Assembly (NCBI RefSeq): GCF_027244095.1 | Contig: NC_069662.1 | Location: 10,690,501 to 10,754,500 of the forward strand | From: Hemicordylus capensis | Lineage: Eukaryota > Chordata > Lepidosauria > Squamata > Cordylidae | DNA length: 64,000 nt | Direction: 5' to 3' | Shown here: positions 22,701-33,536 of the stretch, piece by piece | Numbering within the stretch: the stretch's first letter is position 1 | How the letters are laid out: the number at the start of each line of letters is the position of its first letter | Notes under the pieces: model-generated | Told to the model about the DNA's origin: nothing | Databases searched by the model: none | Seen by the model: the letters and a program-made list of their open reading frames with translations, nothing else | Made by a program: the position numbers and the translations under genes

Positions 22701-25700
22701 ATAAAAGTACCCCCTTGAATATGTTATGACAATTCTACAAGACTTGAACTGCTAAGTTATAGTTGTGTCGAATATAATAAATTCACTATAGCCTTAATGT
22801 GGGCACGAGTATCAATTAGCTGATGGTAGAATTTGTATGATTATTTTTATATAGTATGCTTCTTCTTAATACCCCAGGGCAGTTAACAAGATGCAACAAT
22901 AAAACTCAATACATACATTAAAAAGAAGATAAAACAATAAAACTCAATATATACATTAAAAGAACAAAATGTAGCTAAAAATTTAAAAAGAGCAGAGACA
23001 GCTTATTGGCAAAAGCCTGAATAAATAAGGGCAGTCTTTGTTTTCTTCCTCAAGGCTGGGAGGGAGTGAATAATGTCGCCGTTATCCGCGAGAGAGTTCC
23101 ACAGACTGGGGGCAATCGTTGAGAAGGCCCGAGCCTGCATACTTGACAAATGGGTCTCATCAGCTGTCAGCATGTGGAAAACAAAATGTTCAGTTGATCT
23201 AGTCAGGTAGGTAGCATCAGCTGGGAGCAAGCAGTCCCATGGAGGCAACAATAGTCCTGGAACAGCAATGCTAAGCTTTCCAATGCCACTTTTAAACAGA
23301 GACTGGATTCTCTTTTTGCTCCCACAGATACAGATCAGGAGGTTACCTGCCATGGCAGTTGATACGGAAGGTTTCGTCTGCTTGCATCCACCCTTCCTCT
23401 TTGATTAGATTCAGATGAATGCTTGGCATGCAAAGCATATGCCACAGCATAGACAGCATTGTAGACACTATAGCTGTGGCCAGTCATGCTCATTTCAAAA
23501 ACAGATCCAGGAAGAGTCTCCAACTTCTCCTCCCCGGTGCAGGTTTCCTCAGCCTTCTCATCTGCAATGTTGTTGGGGAAATGACAATTAAATGCATCTT
23601 CCCAAAAGACCCTGAGAAAACCATCATCTTTCTCTGAAATTGGGTTTCTCATCTGAAGAAATTGCCGGAATCCTAACACCTCTTTTGTGTGCAATGCAAA
23701 GGAAAGAGCCCCATGGAGGGAGTGAAGATCCATACTTCTTTCAGATCCAAGTGATGTGAAATCCATCTGAGCAATCATAATCCAGACTTTACCTTTTGCC
23801 TTAACTGGTATATTCTCCAAGTCTGCCAAGTTGTGCATTAGTATGAAAACCAACATGGTCTGTATTTCACCATATATGACCAATGCATTGGCAGTGCTTT
23901 CTGAAACAGTGTTCATTTTTGTCAATGCCACCTCCACTGTTGTAGCAATGTCATTGGAAAAAGCAAATGGTGGACCTCTTTCTATAAAGGCAAAGCAGAT
24001 GCCTCTCTCAGAAAACATATGCAAGTTATCCTGTACAAATCTCTCTCCATTGTCATCTTGCAAATAAATAAACCCAATCCATGTCCACTCAAAATGCAAG
24101 AGTAACTGGAGAATCCCCTTGTATTGATGAATCCCCTTTGGAAACATCCAGTGGAGGAAGTCGTTTTTCATCACTTGAGTGCCGCCATATATGAGCTTTA
24201 AAAATAAAGAGCAAAGGAAAAGATTTTTTTTCATATAAAACCTGGAATTGAGTTTGTACAGATGCACTCTACAAATTCAAATATTTGCCCCAGTTCTTCC
24301 ATGCGAAAAGGAAAGAAGAAGGGCAGGTGCCTTGCTGCATTGAAGCTTGGTTCTGCATAACAGGAGGAGAGGGCAGCAGTTTTTTCTTCTCTCCCCTATC
24401 TCCCAAAGCTTTAATATTGCTAAAAATATGTCACCAAGGGCTGTGAGACCCTCAGGAATGCATTCCTGGCTGTGTAGAGGGGAATGAAGCATTGTTCCCT
24501 CTAAGGTGTGCACGTGTGTGTGCACTCACACATTTTTTGATGGCTGCTCAGTTAATTTTAGATCTTGCTCCGGCGAATCAGAGAGGCCCCACTCTGAATG
24601 CGCATGTGCACAAACTGCTTTGATCCTGCCACACAGAACAAAATTCATTCCTTACACATATTTGTATAATTAGAGAGAACACTATAATGAAGTAGAAATC
24701 ACTTCTCCCTCCTCCTGAGCTCGGCTGCGAGGGCTTGCTCTGATTTCTCCCTCATAGACTCCCGGAAGATTTTGGCCCCTATACCCAACTGTGATCCCAA
24801 ACAGGTTTCCTGTTTGTCTTCACTGAGTTTTTGACAACATTGAGTTTTCCATATTTTCTGTATATTCTCTACGAAAGAGGAGGAGAAGGAGGAGATGACC
24901 AACACCAGCTCTTTCCTGGTAAATATGTCTGCAGCGGATTACAGCCTTTGTCTCAGATTAAGCTCATGTGAGAGAAAGAAAAAAACCTCTCTTAACTTGG
25001 CTCTTGGACAAGTACAAATATCTTCCATGTGCAAGCCTACACGTGGTGAGAAAACCAATAGCTGCTGAACATTTGAGGACATGTTTGCACCAGAGAAATC
25101 CCCCATTGCCCCCCGCTTTCCCCTTCTTTCATCTTCCGGTAGCATTGGGAATCGATCCTGCTTGAAGCCACTGCCAGACAGTATATGTAGAAAATACTGA
25201 GCTAGATGGACCAATGGTCAGACTCAGTATGGCAGCTTCCTATGTTCCTGTGTCCCCCCACATTTAAGCAATGATAAGAGGGAGCAGAGGGTGTGTGTTC
25301 ATGGGGCTGGAATTTGGCACCCTTTCTCAGGTATACAGAAGTCTTGAGCTTCCACTGTTACGTACTGTGATAATCTGAAATGGCAAGAGATGGCAAATGG
25401 CACTGCTTTACTCTAAACAAGGATGTTTTATATCCCCATAAATATCCTCTTGGATCCAGCAAAGAGGCAGCTTTTAAAGTGGTGGATCTCTTCTATTAAG
25501 CAAGAGGAAGGCAACTGTCTCTAACGAACTCCAGCATAGCATCTCTCTTGCTGATGTCAATGCTGTGTTTCTTTTTTGACTGTGAGCCCTATTAGGACAG
25601 GGAGTCATTAAAAAAAAAATTATTCTATGTGAATCACTTTGGGAACCTTTATTGAGAAGTGGAATATAAGTCATAATAGTAGTAGTAGCAGTCAAAGCTA

Positions 25701-25835
25701 TTCCAGAAATTATTTTATTTTATTTATTGTTAAATTTATACCCCACCTTTCATTAAGAAAATCTCAAGGCAGCTCACAATAAAATTTAAAAACACGATTA
25801 TAAAGAAGACACCTTAAAATATTGAGCTAAAAAGT

Positions 25836-25868
<33 letters not shown>

Positions 25869-28442
25869 TTTCTATACCGCCTTTCGTTAAAAACACAACC
25901 CCAAGGCGATTTACAAAAATTAAAACATACAATAAAAAAGCAATAAAAAACATCAAGCTAAAAACATATAAAAACAGCCATAAAAACAATACAACAGATA
26001 AAAACAAAGTATAAAAACAAATCTGATTAAAATAATAATAATAAATTAAAACACAAGCATAAAGATAGTACAAAATATAAGAAGCAGCAGTGGAGACAAT
26101 CATATAAAAGCCTGGGTAAAAAGCCATGATTTCACACACTTTCTAAAAACTGTGATGGAGAGTGAGGAGCGGATACCCACCAGGAGAGCATGCCAGAATC
26201 TGGGGGCAGCAACAGAGAAGGCCCTGTCCCGAGTGCACGACTACCAAGCGTCCATTATTGTCAGCACCCAGAGAAGAGTCCCCTCAGATGACTTCATCAA
26301 GCAGTCAGCAACCCCTGGGAGCAGGTGGTCCCTCAGGTATCCCGGGCCCAAAACGTTAAGGGCTCCAAAGGTTGAAACCAGCACCTTGAATTGGACCCGG
26401 AAATGAACTGGCAGCCAGTGCAACTCTTTCAGAATGGGTGTGATGTGCTCCCACCAGGCAGCTCCAGATAAAACCCTAACTGCCGCATATTACACTCGTT
26501 GCAGTTTCCAGATATTCTTCAAGGGCAACCTCACATAGAGCGCATTACAGTAATCTAGCTGTCAAGCGACTAAGGCATGAGTAACCGTGGCCAGATCTGC
26601 CTTCTCGAGAAAGGGACGCAGCTGGAGCACTAGTCGGAGCACTAGCCGAATCCGTGTGAAGGCACCCCTGGCCATTGCCTCCACCTGAGCTTCCAAAAGC
26701 AGAGCCAGGTCCACTAGTACTCCCAAACTGCGTCTGCATACTTGCTCCTTCAAGGGGAGTGCAACCCCATCCAGAACCGGTAAAATCTCCTCATAAATTC
26801 TCCTCAGAAATTAGTTTCACATAAGGACCGAAGAGATATTTCTGAAGTACAGAAGGTGGACTTGTAGGCAGATAACTCTTTGCTGCTGTTTCTTCTATGC
26901 AACTGGTATTCAGAAGCACAAGACTGATCACCTTGGTTGGTCTTTTCTACACCTTTTGTAGCTCTACAATATATTTTGTGAGCTTTGGTGATCAGAAACA
27001 CAAACTATATTCTAACTACAGTGATGCATAGATTTGTATAGGGGCAATACAATATTCATGGTTTTCTTTTGGATCCATTTCATAATGACCCCTGACATTG
27101 AATTTGGCTTTTTCAGAATTTCCAAGCATTGGGTTCATGATTTCCTTGAGCCGTCCACCACAATTGCAAGATCTCTCTCATGATTAATCATCACCAACTC
27201 CTCAAGCCACATCAGTCTGCACTGAACAAAATTTTCCCAATGCGCATGCACACCTAGAAATTTACCTAACATACATCCCTTTAAACATACACTGATTCAT
27301 ATTTGCCATTTTCTTTTTCAGAAACTGATGCACAGTTTTCCTCATATATTAACCAGCTAATATAAAAAACTGTACAAAGTATTTATGACTTACATGGCAT
27401 AGAAACTGATGGACATCTTCAGTTGAAACATCAACACGTTTTGAGCACAAGAGAAAAGGTAAAACAACTCAACTCTCATCGTAAACCAGAATTATGTGGA
27501 TTATTGAAAAAGGGTAGAATATGGACTCAACAACTCCTCTAAATGTACTGATGTTTCTGTGCCAGTATAATTTGTAGTACATTATCCATAAAATGGAACT
27601 CTGTAACAGGGGATTCCATAACAGAATCAAGGAGCTATTACCCAATAAAATAGGGAGAGAGAAATGGGTTTCAGGATGAAGGGTGTTATGTAAATGCAAT
27701 AAGTAAATGTATACATATATTTTAAAAGGACATATGTAAATCTTCTTCTAAACTCCCCTGTTCCAGGAACCCATCTTACCTGTGGAATCTTGTAGATGCA
27801 GAGATTCGTTGGTATGGGGAGAGAGACATCAGAGTTTGGTCCCCCAATTACTGCTAAAGGATTGTTCTGCATGTCACATTTGTAGTTTGGGATGAATCTG
27901 TTCTTTGTGGAAAGAAGTTCCAGTGAAGCATGAATGGTCCATCTTTGATTAAAATGGCTATTATAGATGTCGAAGCCGAGAGTGATGTTGGATAATATCT
28001 TAGGATTGTCATTGATCTCCTTGACAGCAAATACCAAGGCCAAGATGTGCTGGTAATTCTGAGTCAATGCTCTGTAAGGAGAGGAGGACCTCTGCTTCAG
28101 AACGTGACACTTGCTATAGTTCAGTTCCATATTTGGGTACCAAGTAAAAGAGCCCTAAAATCACTTTTCAGTTAGGTTTTTAGTGACTCTTAAATGGTTA
28201 TGAACATTTTACATTTTAAATTGTTCTTAATAGCATATTTATCTTGTTTATATTGTTTTTCTTATTGTGAACTCTCTAGAACCTCTGAATTCTAGAAATT
28301 TCAATAGTAACAACAACAACCATAACCACTTTTCCTTAGTTATCCTAGTCCTTTGGAAAGGACACGATAATTAAAGTACCAAATCCAGTCAATAGTATCT
28401 GGTAGACTGTGTGTAAATAGAATAATAATAATAATAATAATA

Positions 28443-28475
<33 letters not shown>

Positions 28476-31400
28476 GGACAATCCAATAGATTATAATAAA
28501 AAAGCAGGCTGGGTGAAAGAGGACGAAAAATGTAACCAACAAATGCAAGCTCTAATATAAACCCGAATTAATAAGTGAAAGGTCAAAGAAAATTAAAAAT
28601 TGGACTGCACCAGGAGACAATGAACTGCATGGCTTTTGGCTTAAACACCTAACAAGCCTTCATAAACAACTATCAAAACAGTTCAATCACATTTTGCAAG
28701 GAGGTGATATTGAACAATGGTTAACAACTGGGAAAAATCATCTCATCATGAAAGACCCAGCAAAAGGGGCAGTTCCAAGTCATTAAAGACCGATAACCTG
28801 CCTGCCAAACATGTTCAAATTATTAACTGGAATAATAGCAGATGAAGTAATGCAACACTTATTAACTAACAAACAGCTTCCAGTTGAACAGAAAGGAAAT
28901 TGCCCAAACACCAGAGGCACAAAAGACCAGCTGCTGATTGACAAAATGATTTTAGAAAATTTCAAGAGAAGAAAAACGAATCTAAGTGTGGCATGGATTG
29001 ACTACAAGGCCTTCGACTCATTGCCTCACACATGGATACTAAAATGTTTAGAAACAACTGGTGTCAGCAAAAACATTCAGATATTTATTTTAAAAAGCAA
29101 TGAGCATGTGGAGTACACAGTTAACAATCAATGGCTATACACTTGGACAGGTTAGCATTAGAAGAGACATTTTTAAAGAGGACTTACTATCCCCTCTGTT
29201 ATTTCTAATCGCCATGACCCCACTTTCACAAATACTAAACAAAACAGGCCTTGGATACCAAACATCTAAAACATCAAGTCAAATCAACCATCGGCTGTAC
29301 ATGGATGATCTGAAGTTGTATGGAAAGTCCCAGTCAGAAATTGAATCACTGCAAAACACTGTCCGTATATTCAGTAGCGATATAGCAATGGAGTTTGGAC
29401 TAGACAAGTGTGCTGCATTAATAATGAACAGAGTAAAATTAAGAAAAACAGAAGGAATAGAACTGCCCAATGGAACCAACATCAAGAACCTGGAAGAGAA
29501 AGAACATTACAAATACTTGGGCATTCTCCAGGTTGATAACATTGCACACACTGATGTTAAAAGAAAAATTGGAAGTGAATGCATCAGGAGAGTTAGAAAA
29601 ATCCTCAAGTCCAAACTCAATGGTGAGAACACCATACATGCCATAAACGCCTGGGCTATACCTGTTATCAGATACACTGCAGGAATAATAGACTGGACCC
29701 AGGCAGAGCTAGAGATGCTAGATTGTAAGACCAGGAAAATAATGATCATCAATCATGCTCTGCACACCAGGAGTGATGTAGATAGGCTCTATCTCCCTCG
29801 CAGCTCAGGTGGAAGAGGAATGCTGCAAGTCCATCAAACTGTAGAGGCGGAGAAAAGAGGCCTTGCAGAATATATAAAGGACAGTGAAGAAGATGCACTT
29901 AAGATGGTCAAGAACGAGAAACTATTCAACACCAATGAAACAAAGCAGGCCTACAAGAAAGAACAAGTCAAGAACCAAGCAGAACAATGGAAAAATAAGC
30001 CCCTGCATGGTCAATATTTGCAAAATATAAGTAGAAAATCAGACATCACCAAGACCTGGCAATGGCTTAAGAATGGCAACTTGAAGGAAGAAACATAGGG
30101 TTTAATACTGGCTGCACAAGAACAGGCACTAAGAACAAATGCAATAAGAGCAAATGTTGAAAAATCCACAGCAAACAGCAAGTGCCGCCTTTGTAAAGAA
30201 GCAGATGAAACAGTGGACCACCTAATCAGCTGTTGTAAAAAGATGGCACAGACTGACTACAAACAAAGGCATGACAAGGTAGCAGGGATGATACAATGGA
30301 ACATCTGCAAAAAATACAAGCTACCTGTAGCCAAAAATTGGTGGGACCATAAAACTGAAAAAGTGGTAGAAAATGAAGAGGTAAAAATATTATGGGACTT
30401 CCGACTACAAACAGACAAACATCTGCCACACAATACACCAGATATAACTGTAGCTGAGATGAAAGAAAATCAAGTCAAAATTATCGACATAGCAATACCA
30501 GGGGACAGCAGAATAGAAGAAAAAGAAATAGAAAAAAATCACCAAATACGAAGATCTACAAACTGAAATTGAAAGGCTATGGCAGAAAAAGACCAAAATA
30601 ATCCCAGTGTTAATTGGCACCCTAGGTGCAATTCGAAAACAACTTGAAGAGCACCTCAACACCATAGGGGCCCCAGAAATCACCATCAGCCAATTACAAA
30701 AAGCAACTTTACTGGGAACAGCTTATATTCTGCAACGATATCTATAACAACAGCAACAACATTGAGAATAAAATTCAGCCATCCCAGGTCCTTGGGAAGG
30801 ACTCGATGTCTGGATCAAGCAAACCAGTCAATAACACCTGTCTGACTGTGTAAACAAGGAATAATAATAATAAGTATTCTGTATTAAAATCTATTTGGCC
30901 TACTTTGGGGGAGTGAAAAGAAGTATTTGCTCACACCACTGGAAGAAGTGATGTTCAGAATTCACTGTAATCCACATCTGCACTGGAATTGTTATGAGAG
31001 ATTCTACTTTTTGTAGTATGTACACACACACACACACACAATTCTGACTGTGTAACCTCTTCTAACTGGGAAAGAAGTACTTTCCTAAATCTCATCCTTA
31101 GACATGAAGTTATATTCTCAATATGGCTTTAGAGTAGTCCTATTGGTTATATGAGTTGCTTCCCAATCTTTCCAAACTACATAACCCATAATCATATACT
31201 GTATATACTCGAGTATAAGCCGAATTTTTCAGCACCCAAAACGTGCTGAAAAAATCAGCGTCAGCTTATACTCGAGTCATCTATCTGCCCGTGCTAAAAT
31301 GTCCCCCTGTAATAAAGTACCGTACATACTGGTTACAATATACCCCCCTGATGTCTCAATTAATGTAATTTTATTGGCATTTATTTTGATTATTGAAACT

Positions 31401-32563
31401 CACCAGTAGCTGCTGCATTTCCCACTCTAGGCTTATACTTGAGTCAATCAGTTTTTTGGTTTCTTCGGTAAAATTAGGTACCTCGGCTTATATTCGGATC
31501 GGCTTATACGCGAGTATATATGGTATTTTGCTTCAGGGAAGTGCAGCAGTTACCTGCACCCCCAATGCCAACCCCTCATGGTGACTGCATGACTGGCTGA
31601 GAACATGAGTTGTTCTCCTCAGTGTCTTCCTCAGAAACCCAACAACTCCTTATCAACTGTTAGGTTCGACTTACAAATATAGCACTGCAGAGGATGCTGC
31701 CCAAATAAATTCCAACTTCCTCCAGTAGTTACCAGTTTGGCAATGACTCTTCATTCCTCTTGTGTGGCTTTTTCATCGAACCTTAATTAACTTGTGGTGG
31801 CCTGGAAGTAGGGACCCTCCAAACATGCAGCCTGCAGTTCCTACAGTGCTTCATGATTAGCATGACATGCACAATTCAACAGCCATAGTTGCCAATGGAT
31901 TTTTTTGCTATACAAGCATGATTGCTCAAATTTGCATATTAGTGCAAGAGTCCTCTTGAACAACAGTGCCAGCATTGTTTTAGAACAGCCCATGGTACGC
32001 TGAGTGACATGTCAGCCACCATTATCTATATACTTAATTCTCTTATGGCTGACCCCGTAGGGAACGGCCTCCAGAGGCGTCTGGATGCCTGGTGGAACTC
32101 TCGTGAGGTCCTGTGAGAGTTCCAGCCAAGGGAGGCAGATGTTGGCAAAGCCGCGGCGCCCGATGCAGCCTGAGGTGGGAGGGGAATGGGTGGTAAGGTG
32201 AAGCCACGGCACCCATTGCAGCCTGGGATGGAGGGCAAGAAGAGAGACTGGGTCAGGAGACAGAGGGAGCAGGGACAGGAAGAGAGGCTGGGGCAGCAGG
32301 CGGGGAGAGAAAGGGCAAAAAGAGGGACTGGGGCAGGAGGCAGTGGGATGGAAGTCAAAAGAGAGACTGGGGCAGGAGGTGGTGGTGGGAGTGTATTCCA
32401 AGTGCACCCAAACTCCTAATGTACAGATGATCTGTGCGGGTTCAGCTAATTATTTGTAGTTATTACAATATTCATGTGTCCCTTTTCAACAATCAATTGT
32501 CAGTTCAGTTGACATACCAGAAAGTATGAGGAAATAACTACCTGTCCAAGAGGACTCGCTGTA

Positions 32564-32607
<44 letters not shown>

Positions 32608-33259
32608 AGAGAGAGCAAAGCCACTGCAGAGATTTTATGTTGGGCTGAACTGGTTTGTTTTGAAAGTGTTAAAGGATCATCACTTTCAAGGGGGGGCTCT
32701 TTGCCCAGGTAGCTGGACAAATAATACCAATTGTTCAAATGACCAGGACATTCTTTAGAGATTGGCATGGATTACAGAAGGAGGTTTGGAATATGGAATA
32801 TTACAAGGAGGGGGAGGGGGAAGTGAGGAGGGGGGAGGATGCTTTCTTTCAATGAAGGCGTGGATGCAAAGCAGTCATTCCTATTCCAAACTTACAATAC
32901 ACAGAAGGAAAAGCCAATCCGTACGACTGGCCAACCTGAGAATATCATCTGGTGTATGATATACATTTAAAAAATAAAAGAACTACTTCTTACAGAATGT
33001 CATCATAAAGTTCAGGAGAGGGCTGTTTTTCAAAAGTTGCTGGAGAGGAAAAGACGTAGATCTGAGAAATGATGCCAATGATGAGGAAGTCTCCTGGCTG
33101 ATAGAACTTGTGAAGAATAGGAAGAGGGTCAGAGATAATGCAAGAAGCAGCTGGAGCACTCCTTGCCACAGCAGGCAGACACAAGACTATCAGTACCATG
33201 AACAACACAATCATGTTTGGATATCTCCCTTCTAGACAACAGCTCACTATTTCATTCAT
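16232..33259 (-). CDS. V2R gene C: vomeronasal type-2 receptor, six exons, intact
   Basis: Class C GPCR of the V2R family. Exons in transcript order: 33259-32994, 28071-27780, 24195-23347, 21217-20990, 19868-19742, 17133-16232. Lengths 266, 292, 849, 228, 127 and 902 nt sum to 888 codons (887 residues plus stop), with intron phases 2, 0, 0, 0, 1 and AG/GT at every junction. Residues 1-40 hold a signal peptide, about 45-545 the Venus-flytrap ligand domain, 552-608 the nine-cysteine linker (C552, 556, 571, 572, 575, 578, 592, 595, 608) and about 620-865 the 7TM bundle. By family knowledge it is expressed in Go-type vomeronasal neurons. I see no stop or frameshift in the exons. The start at 33259 is the Met conserved with gene B; a Met at 33214 is an alternative. 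It diverges from gene B, its inverted paralogue. Confidence 0.95.
17529..17537 (-). promoter_or_regulatory. Conserved intronic TATA-like block (gene C intron 5)
   Basis: On the - strand, CAGGGTGTGGTATATAAGGA matches the equivalent place in gene B intron 5 (60081-60101). Conservation between arms may simply reflect their common origin. Possible promoter of an old insertion or an intronic start; inference only. Confidence 0.25.
18440..18655 (+). mobile_element. 5S-rRNA-like SINE, copy 1 of a tandem pair (3' truncated)
   Basis: Head GCTAAGCAGGGTCCACCCTG and GAAAGGGAGACTAC resemble the 5S rRNA internal promoter. The body runs to TTCCTGCCTGGC and then stops, with the second unit starting a few bases later. 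Confidence 0.7.
18669..18967 (+). mobile_element. 5S-rRNA-like SINE, copy 2 of a tandem pair
   Basis: Repeats the first unit (CTGGTCTTGTGGTAGCAAGC, GAGCAGGGTCTGCCCTGG) and continues to the full tail (ATATGGCAGCTTCCTATGTT). The two units share unusual internal bases such as AAAGGTTTCAAGTTTCCCCC, so this is likely a partial tandem duplication rather than two insertions. Confidence 0.72.
19670..19701 (+). repeat. (AC)n microsatellite
   Basis: About 16 perfect AC units in gene C intron 5, close to exon 5. Confidence 0.95.
19742..19868 (-). CDS. V2R gene C exon 5 (cysteine-rich linker)
   Basis: On the - strand, acceptor GTTTGGACAG precedes and donor GTAAGAGA follows. The 127 nt encode [20 protein letters not shown], then [20 protein letters not shown] and LK (residues 546-587), plus the first base of Asp588. 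The 100-residue frame at 19724-20026 is a different register and not the product. Confidence 0.94.
19869..20989 (-). other. Gene C intron 4
   Basis: Intron between exons 4 and 5. Parts resemble gene B intron 4 (58764-59635) in inverted orientation, for example the run just after the exon 4 donor. No additional gene or clear transposon is seen. Confidence 0.6.
20990..21217 (-). CDS. V2R gene C exon 4
   Basis: Exactly 228 nt, phase 0 at both ends, donor CAG/GTAGGATC. Encodes residues 470-545 from [20 protein letters not shown] to [10 protein letters not shown], the membrane-proximal end of the ligand-binding lobe. The same length and phase as gene B exon 4. Confidence 0.95.
21430..21718 (+). 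mobile_element. Sauria-type tRNA SINE
   Basis: A tRNA-like head with B box sequence (CCAGTTCGAATCTC near 21499), the body GCAAGGCATCATCTCATACT, GGAGGAGGCAATGGTAAACC and the tail CCAGGAGTCCACACTGACTC recall the squamate Sauria SINE, whose tail derives from a BovB LINE. The A-box end is eroded. It sits in gene C intron 3; I do not see it at the matching place in gene B. Confidence 0.75.
21948..22362 (+). mobile_element. Helitron-like non-autonomous element
   Basis: Starts TCTATATTTTTATTTCTC after an A and ends CTAG before a T, with a short hairpin (GCAGATGCTCTGC, 22335-22347) 12 bases before the CTAG. This is the Helitron end structure: 5' TC, 3' hairpin plus CTRR, insertion between A and T, no target duplication. 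The same 5' end and hairpin/CTRR pattern occurs at 32025-32449. The interior is GC-rich and without rep/helicase sequence. The equivalent intron position in gene B lacks it. Confidence 0.6.
22836..23335 (-). mobile_element. L2-like LINE 3' end in gene C intron 3
   Basis: On the - strand a frame reads [20 protein letters not shown], then [20 protein letters not shown], the C-terminal end of a LINE ORF, followed by the usual tail (CAGGGCAGTTAACAAG region in reverse). It starts almost at the exon 3 donor. The matching segment in gene B (from 53889 and again from 54890) shows the insertion predates the gene duplication. Confidence 0.7.
23347..24195 (-). CDS. V2R gene C exon 3 (Venus-flytrap core)
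   Basis: 849 nt, phase 0 at both ends; acceptor TTTTTAAAG and donor CAG/GTAACC. Encodes residues 187-469, from [20 protein letters not shown] to NLPYQLPWQ, with the family motifs [37 protein letters not shown] and [19 protein letters not shown]. It is four codons shorter than gene B exon 3, which has an extra MEAD after MKND. The upstream in-frame ATG at 24267 is intronic. Confidence 0.96.
24493..24681. mobile_element. Short MITE with TGTTCCCTCTAA ends
   Basis: Left TGTTCCCTCTAA and right TTAGAGAGAACA pair at 11 of 12 positions across 189 bp. Non-coding. It lies in gene C intron 2. No target duplication is evident. Confidence 0.5.
25160..25252 (+). mobile_element. 5S-rRNA-like SINE tail fragment
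   Basis: GAGCTAGATGGACCAATGGT and TATGGCAGCTTCCTATGTTC match the tails of the copies at 2795-3095 and 18669-18967. The head is missing. Confidence 0.65.
25440..25692 (+). repeat. SINE-like repeat, 'GTGAGCCCTTTGGGGACAGG' family (diverged)
   Basis: GACTGTGAGCCCTATTAGGA and AAGTGGAATATAAGTCATAA parallel the better preserved copies at 34905-35229, 37992-38286 and 40291-40563. Ends in a short AGT repeat. Confidence 0.5.
25700..26795 (-). mobile_element. L2/CR1-like LINE 3' portion
   Basis: On the - strand: [51 protein letters not shown], then the [11 protein letters not shown]-type block and a tail with GCGGTATAGAAATGTAAAAA and (AAAT)n at 25838-25866. The frame is broken several times. Closely parallels the copy at 1-905. 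It lies in intron 2 of gene C. Confidence 0.75.
26800..27235 (-). mobile_element. Old CR1-like LINE relic shared with gene B intron
   Basis: Resembles the CR1 3' region (TGAGCCGTCCACCACAATTG, compare CTGTCCACCACAACCCCAAG of the CR1 at 37090-37892). A related inverted relic at 52070-52390 in gene B intron 2 carries TAGAGCTGCAGAATGTGTAG. It therefore probably predates the V2R duplication. Confidence 0.5.
27780..28071 (-). CDS. V2R gene C exon 2
   Basis: 292 nt; acceptor CTCTCCTTACAG, donor CAG/GTAAGATG. The first base finishes Leu89, then [40 protein letters not shown] and on to NLCIYKIPQ (residue 186). This is the start of the Venus-flytrap lobe. The phase-2 entry pairs with the phase-2 exit of exon 1. 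The frame reads on upstream into the intron ([13 protein letters not shown]), which is not coding. Confidence 0.95.
28290..28475 (+). mobile_element. Dong/R4-like LINE 3' tail with (AAT)n(GAT)n
   Basis: GGACACGATAATTAAAGTACC-type sequence and GGTAGACTGTGTGTAAATAG are followed by (AAT)n then (GAT)n at about 28424-28475. The longer Dong-like element begins just after this repeat. Confidence 0.6.
28490..30870 (+). mobile_element. Dong/R4-like LINE, 5'-truncated, RT to endonuclease
   Basis: The RT region starts with [20 protein letters not shown] and [20 protein letters not shown], then [13 protein letters not shown], with the catalytic YMDD in [20 protein letters not shown]. Next come [20 protein letters not shown], a cysteine knuckle ([18 protein letters not shown]) and a PDITV...[13 protein letters not shown] stretch that fits the restriction-like endonuclease of R2/R4-clade LINEs. 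Longest frame 29100-30098; a stop before RPITCL, a frame change near 29130 and a stop at 30096 break it. The tail ends GGAATAATAATAATAAG near 30870. It lies in gene C intron 1 on the opposite strand. Confidence 0.85.
31202..31520. mobile_element. Palindromic MITE with TATATACTCGAGTATAAGCC ends
   Basis: Left end TATATACTCGAGTATAAGCC and right end GGCTTATACGCGAGTATATA are inverted repeats; internal copies CAGCTTATACTCGAGTC and GGCTTATACTTGAGTCA repeat the same motif. TA at the borders suggests a Tc1/mariner-like element. Non-coding. In gene C intron 1. Confidence 0.6.
32025..32449 (+). mobile_element. Helitron-like non-autonomous element
   Basis: Starts TCTATATACTTAATTCTC after A and ends CTAA before T, with hairpin ACAGATGATCTGT (32423-32435) ten bases before CTAA. 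The end pattern is the same as the element at 21948-22362. The interior at 32220-32390 holds GA-rich quasi-tandem units (AGAGAGACTGGGGCAGGAGG type). In gene C intron 1. Confidence 0.6.
32564..32614 (+). repeat. (CA)n(GA)n microsatellite
   Basis: About 20 CA units followed by GA units, between the Helitron-like element and exon 1 of gene C. Confidence 0.95.
32994..33259 (-). CDS. V2R gene C exon 1 (signal peptide)
   Basis: From the Met at 33259: [15 protein letters not shown], then the hydrophobic core [19 protein letters not shown] and the mature start [20 protein letters not shown], ending ELYDDI plus two bases of Leu89 before donor GTAAGAAG. The 266-nt length matches gene B when the shared Met is used. 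The frame is open further upstream to 33325, but that part is not conserved as coding in gene B. Confidence 0.9.
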
Positions 33260-33388
33260 TTGAATGTTCCTCAGTGGCCTGACAAACACACATTTGGCTG
33301 ATATGAAGCTCAGGCCGCACAACATAAAAAATGTTGAAAAATAGATTTAATCTTGTGTATCTCTAGAACCACCCCTGAATACTACAAG

Positions 33389-33398
33389 ATATATTTAT
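33389..33398 (-). promoter_or_regulatory. Candidate TATA-like element upstream of gene C
   Basis: On the - strand, GGACTCCATAAATATATCTT lies about 130 bases before the exon 1 Met. The same block (GGACTCTATAAATATATCTT) sits at the matching place upstream of gene B. Conserved position supports a core-promoter role; this is inference. Confidence 0.4.
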
Positions 33399-33536
33399 GG
33401 AGTCCTTACGTCTTGCTCCTTTAGTGACCACTGGAATTCCTGTGGGATTTGGAGAAGAAGAAGTAATCATCATAGCTAATTAGAAAAATGCAGGGTAGTT
33501 AATTATCACCTCAGAATTACAAGTTCTCTTTAATAC

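Noticed and set aside
24196-24267. N-terminal extension of gene C exon 3 ([15 protein letters not shown])
   Set aside because: It is intronic read-through upstream of the acceptor; gene B has the matching acceptor and phase.
28811-30098. Host gene encoded by the long frames in gene C intron 1
   Set aside because: The YMDD reverse transcriptase and nuclease motifs, interrupted frames and TAA tail identify a LINE.
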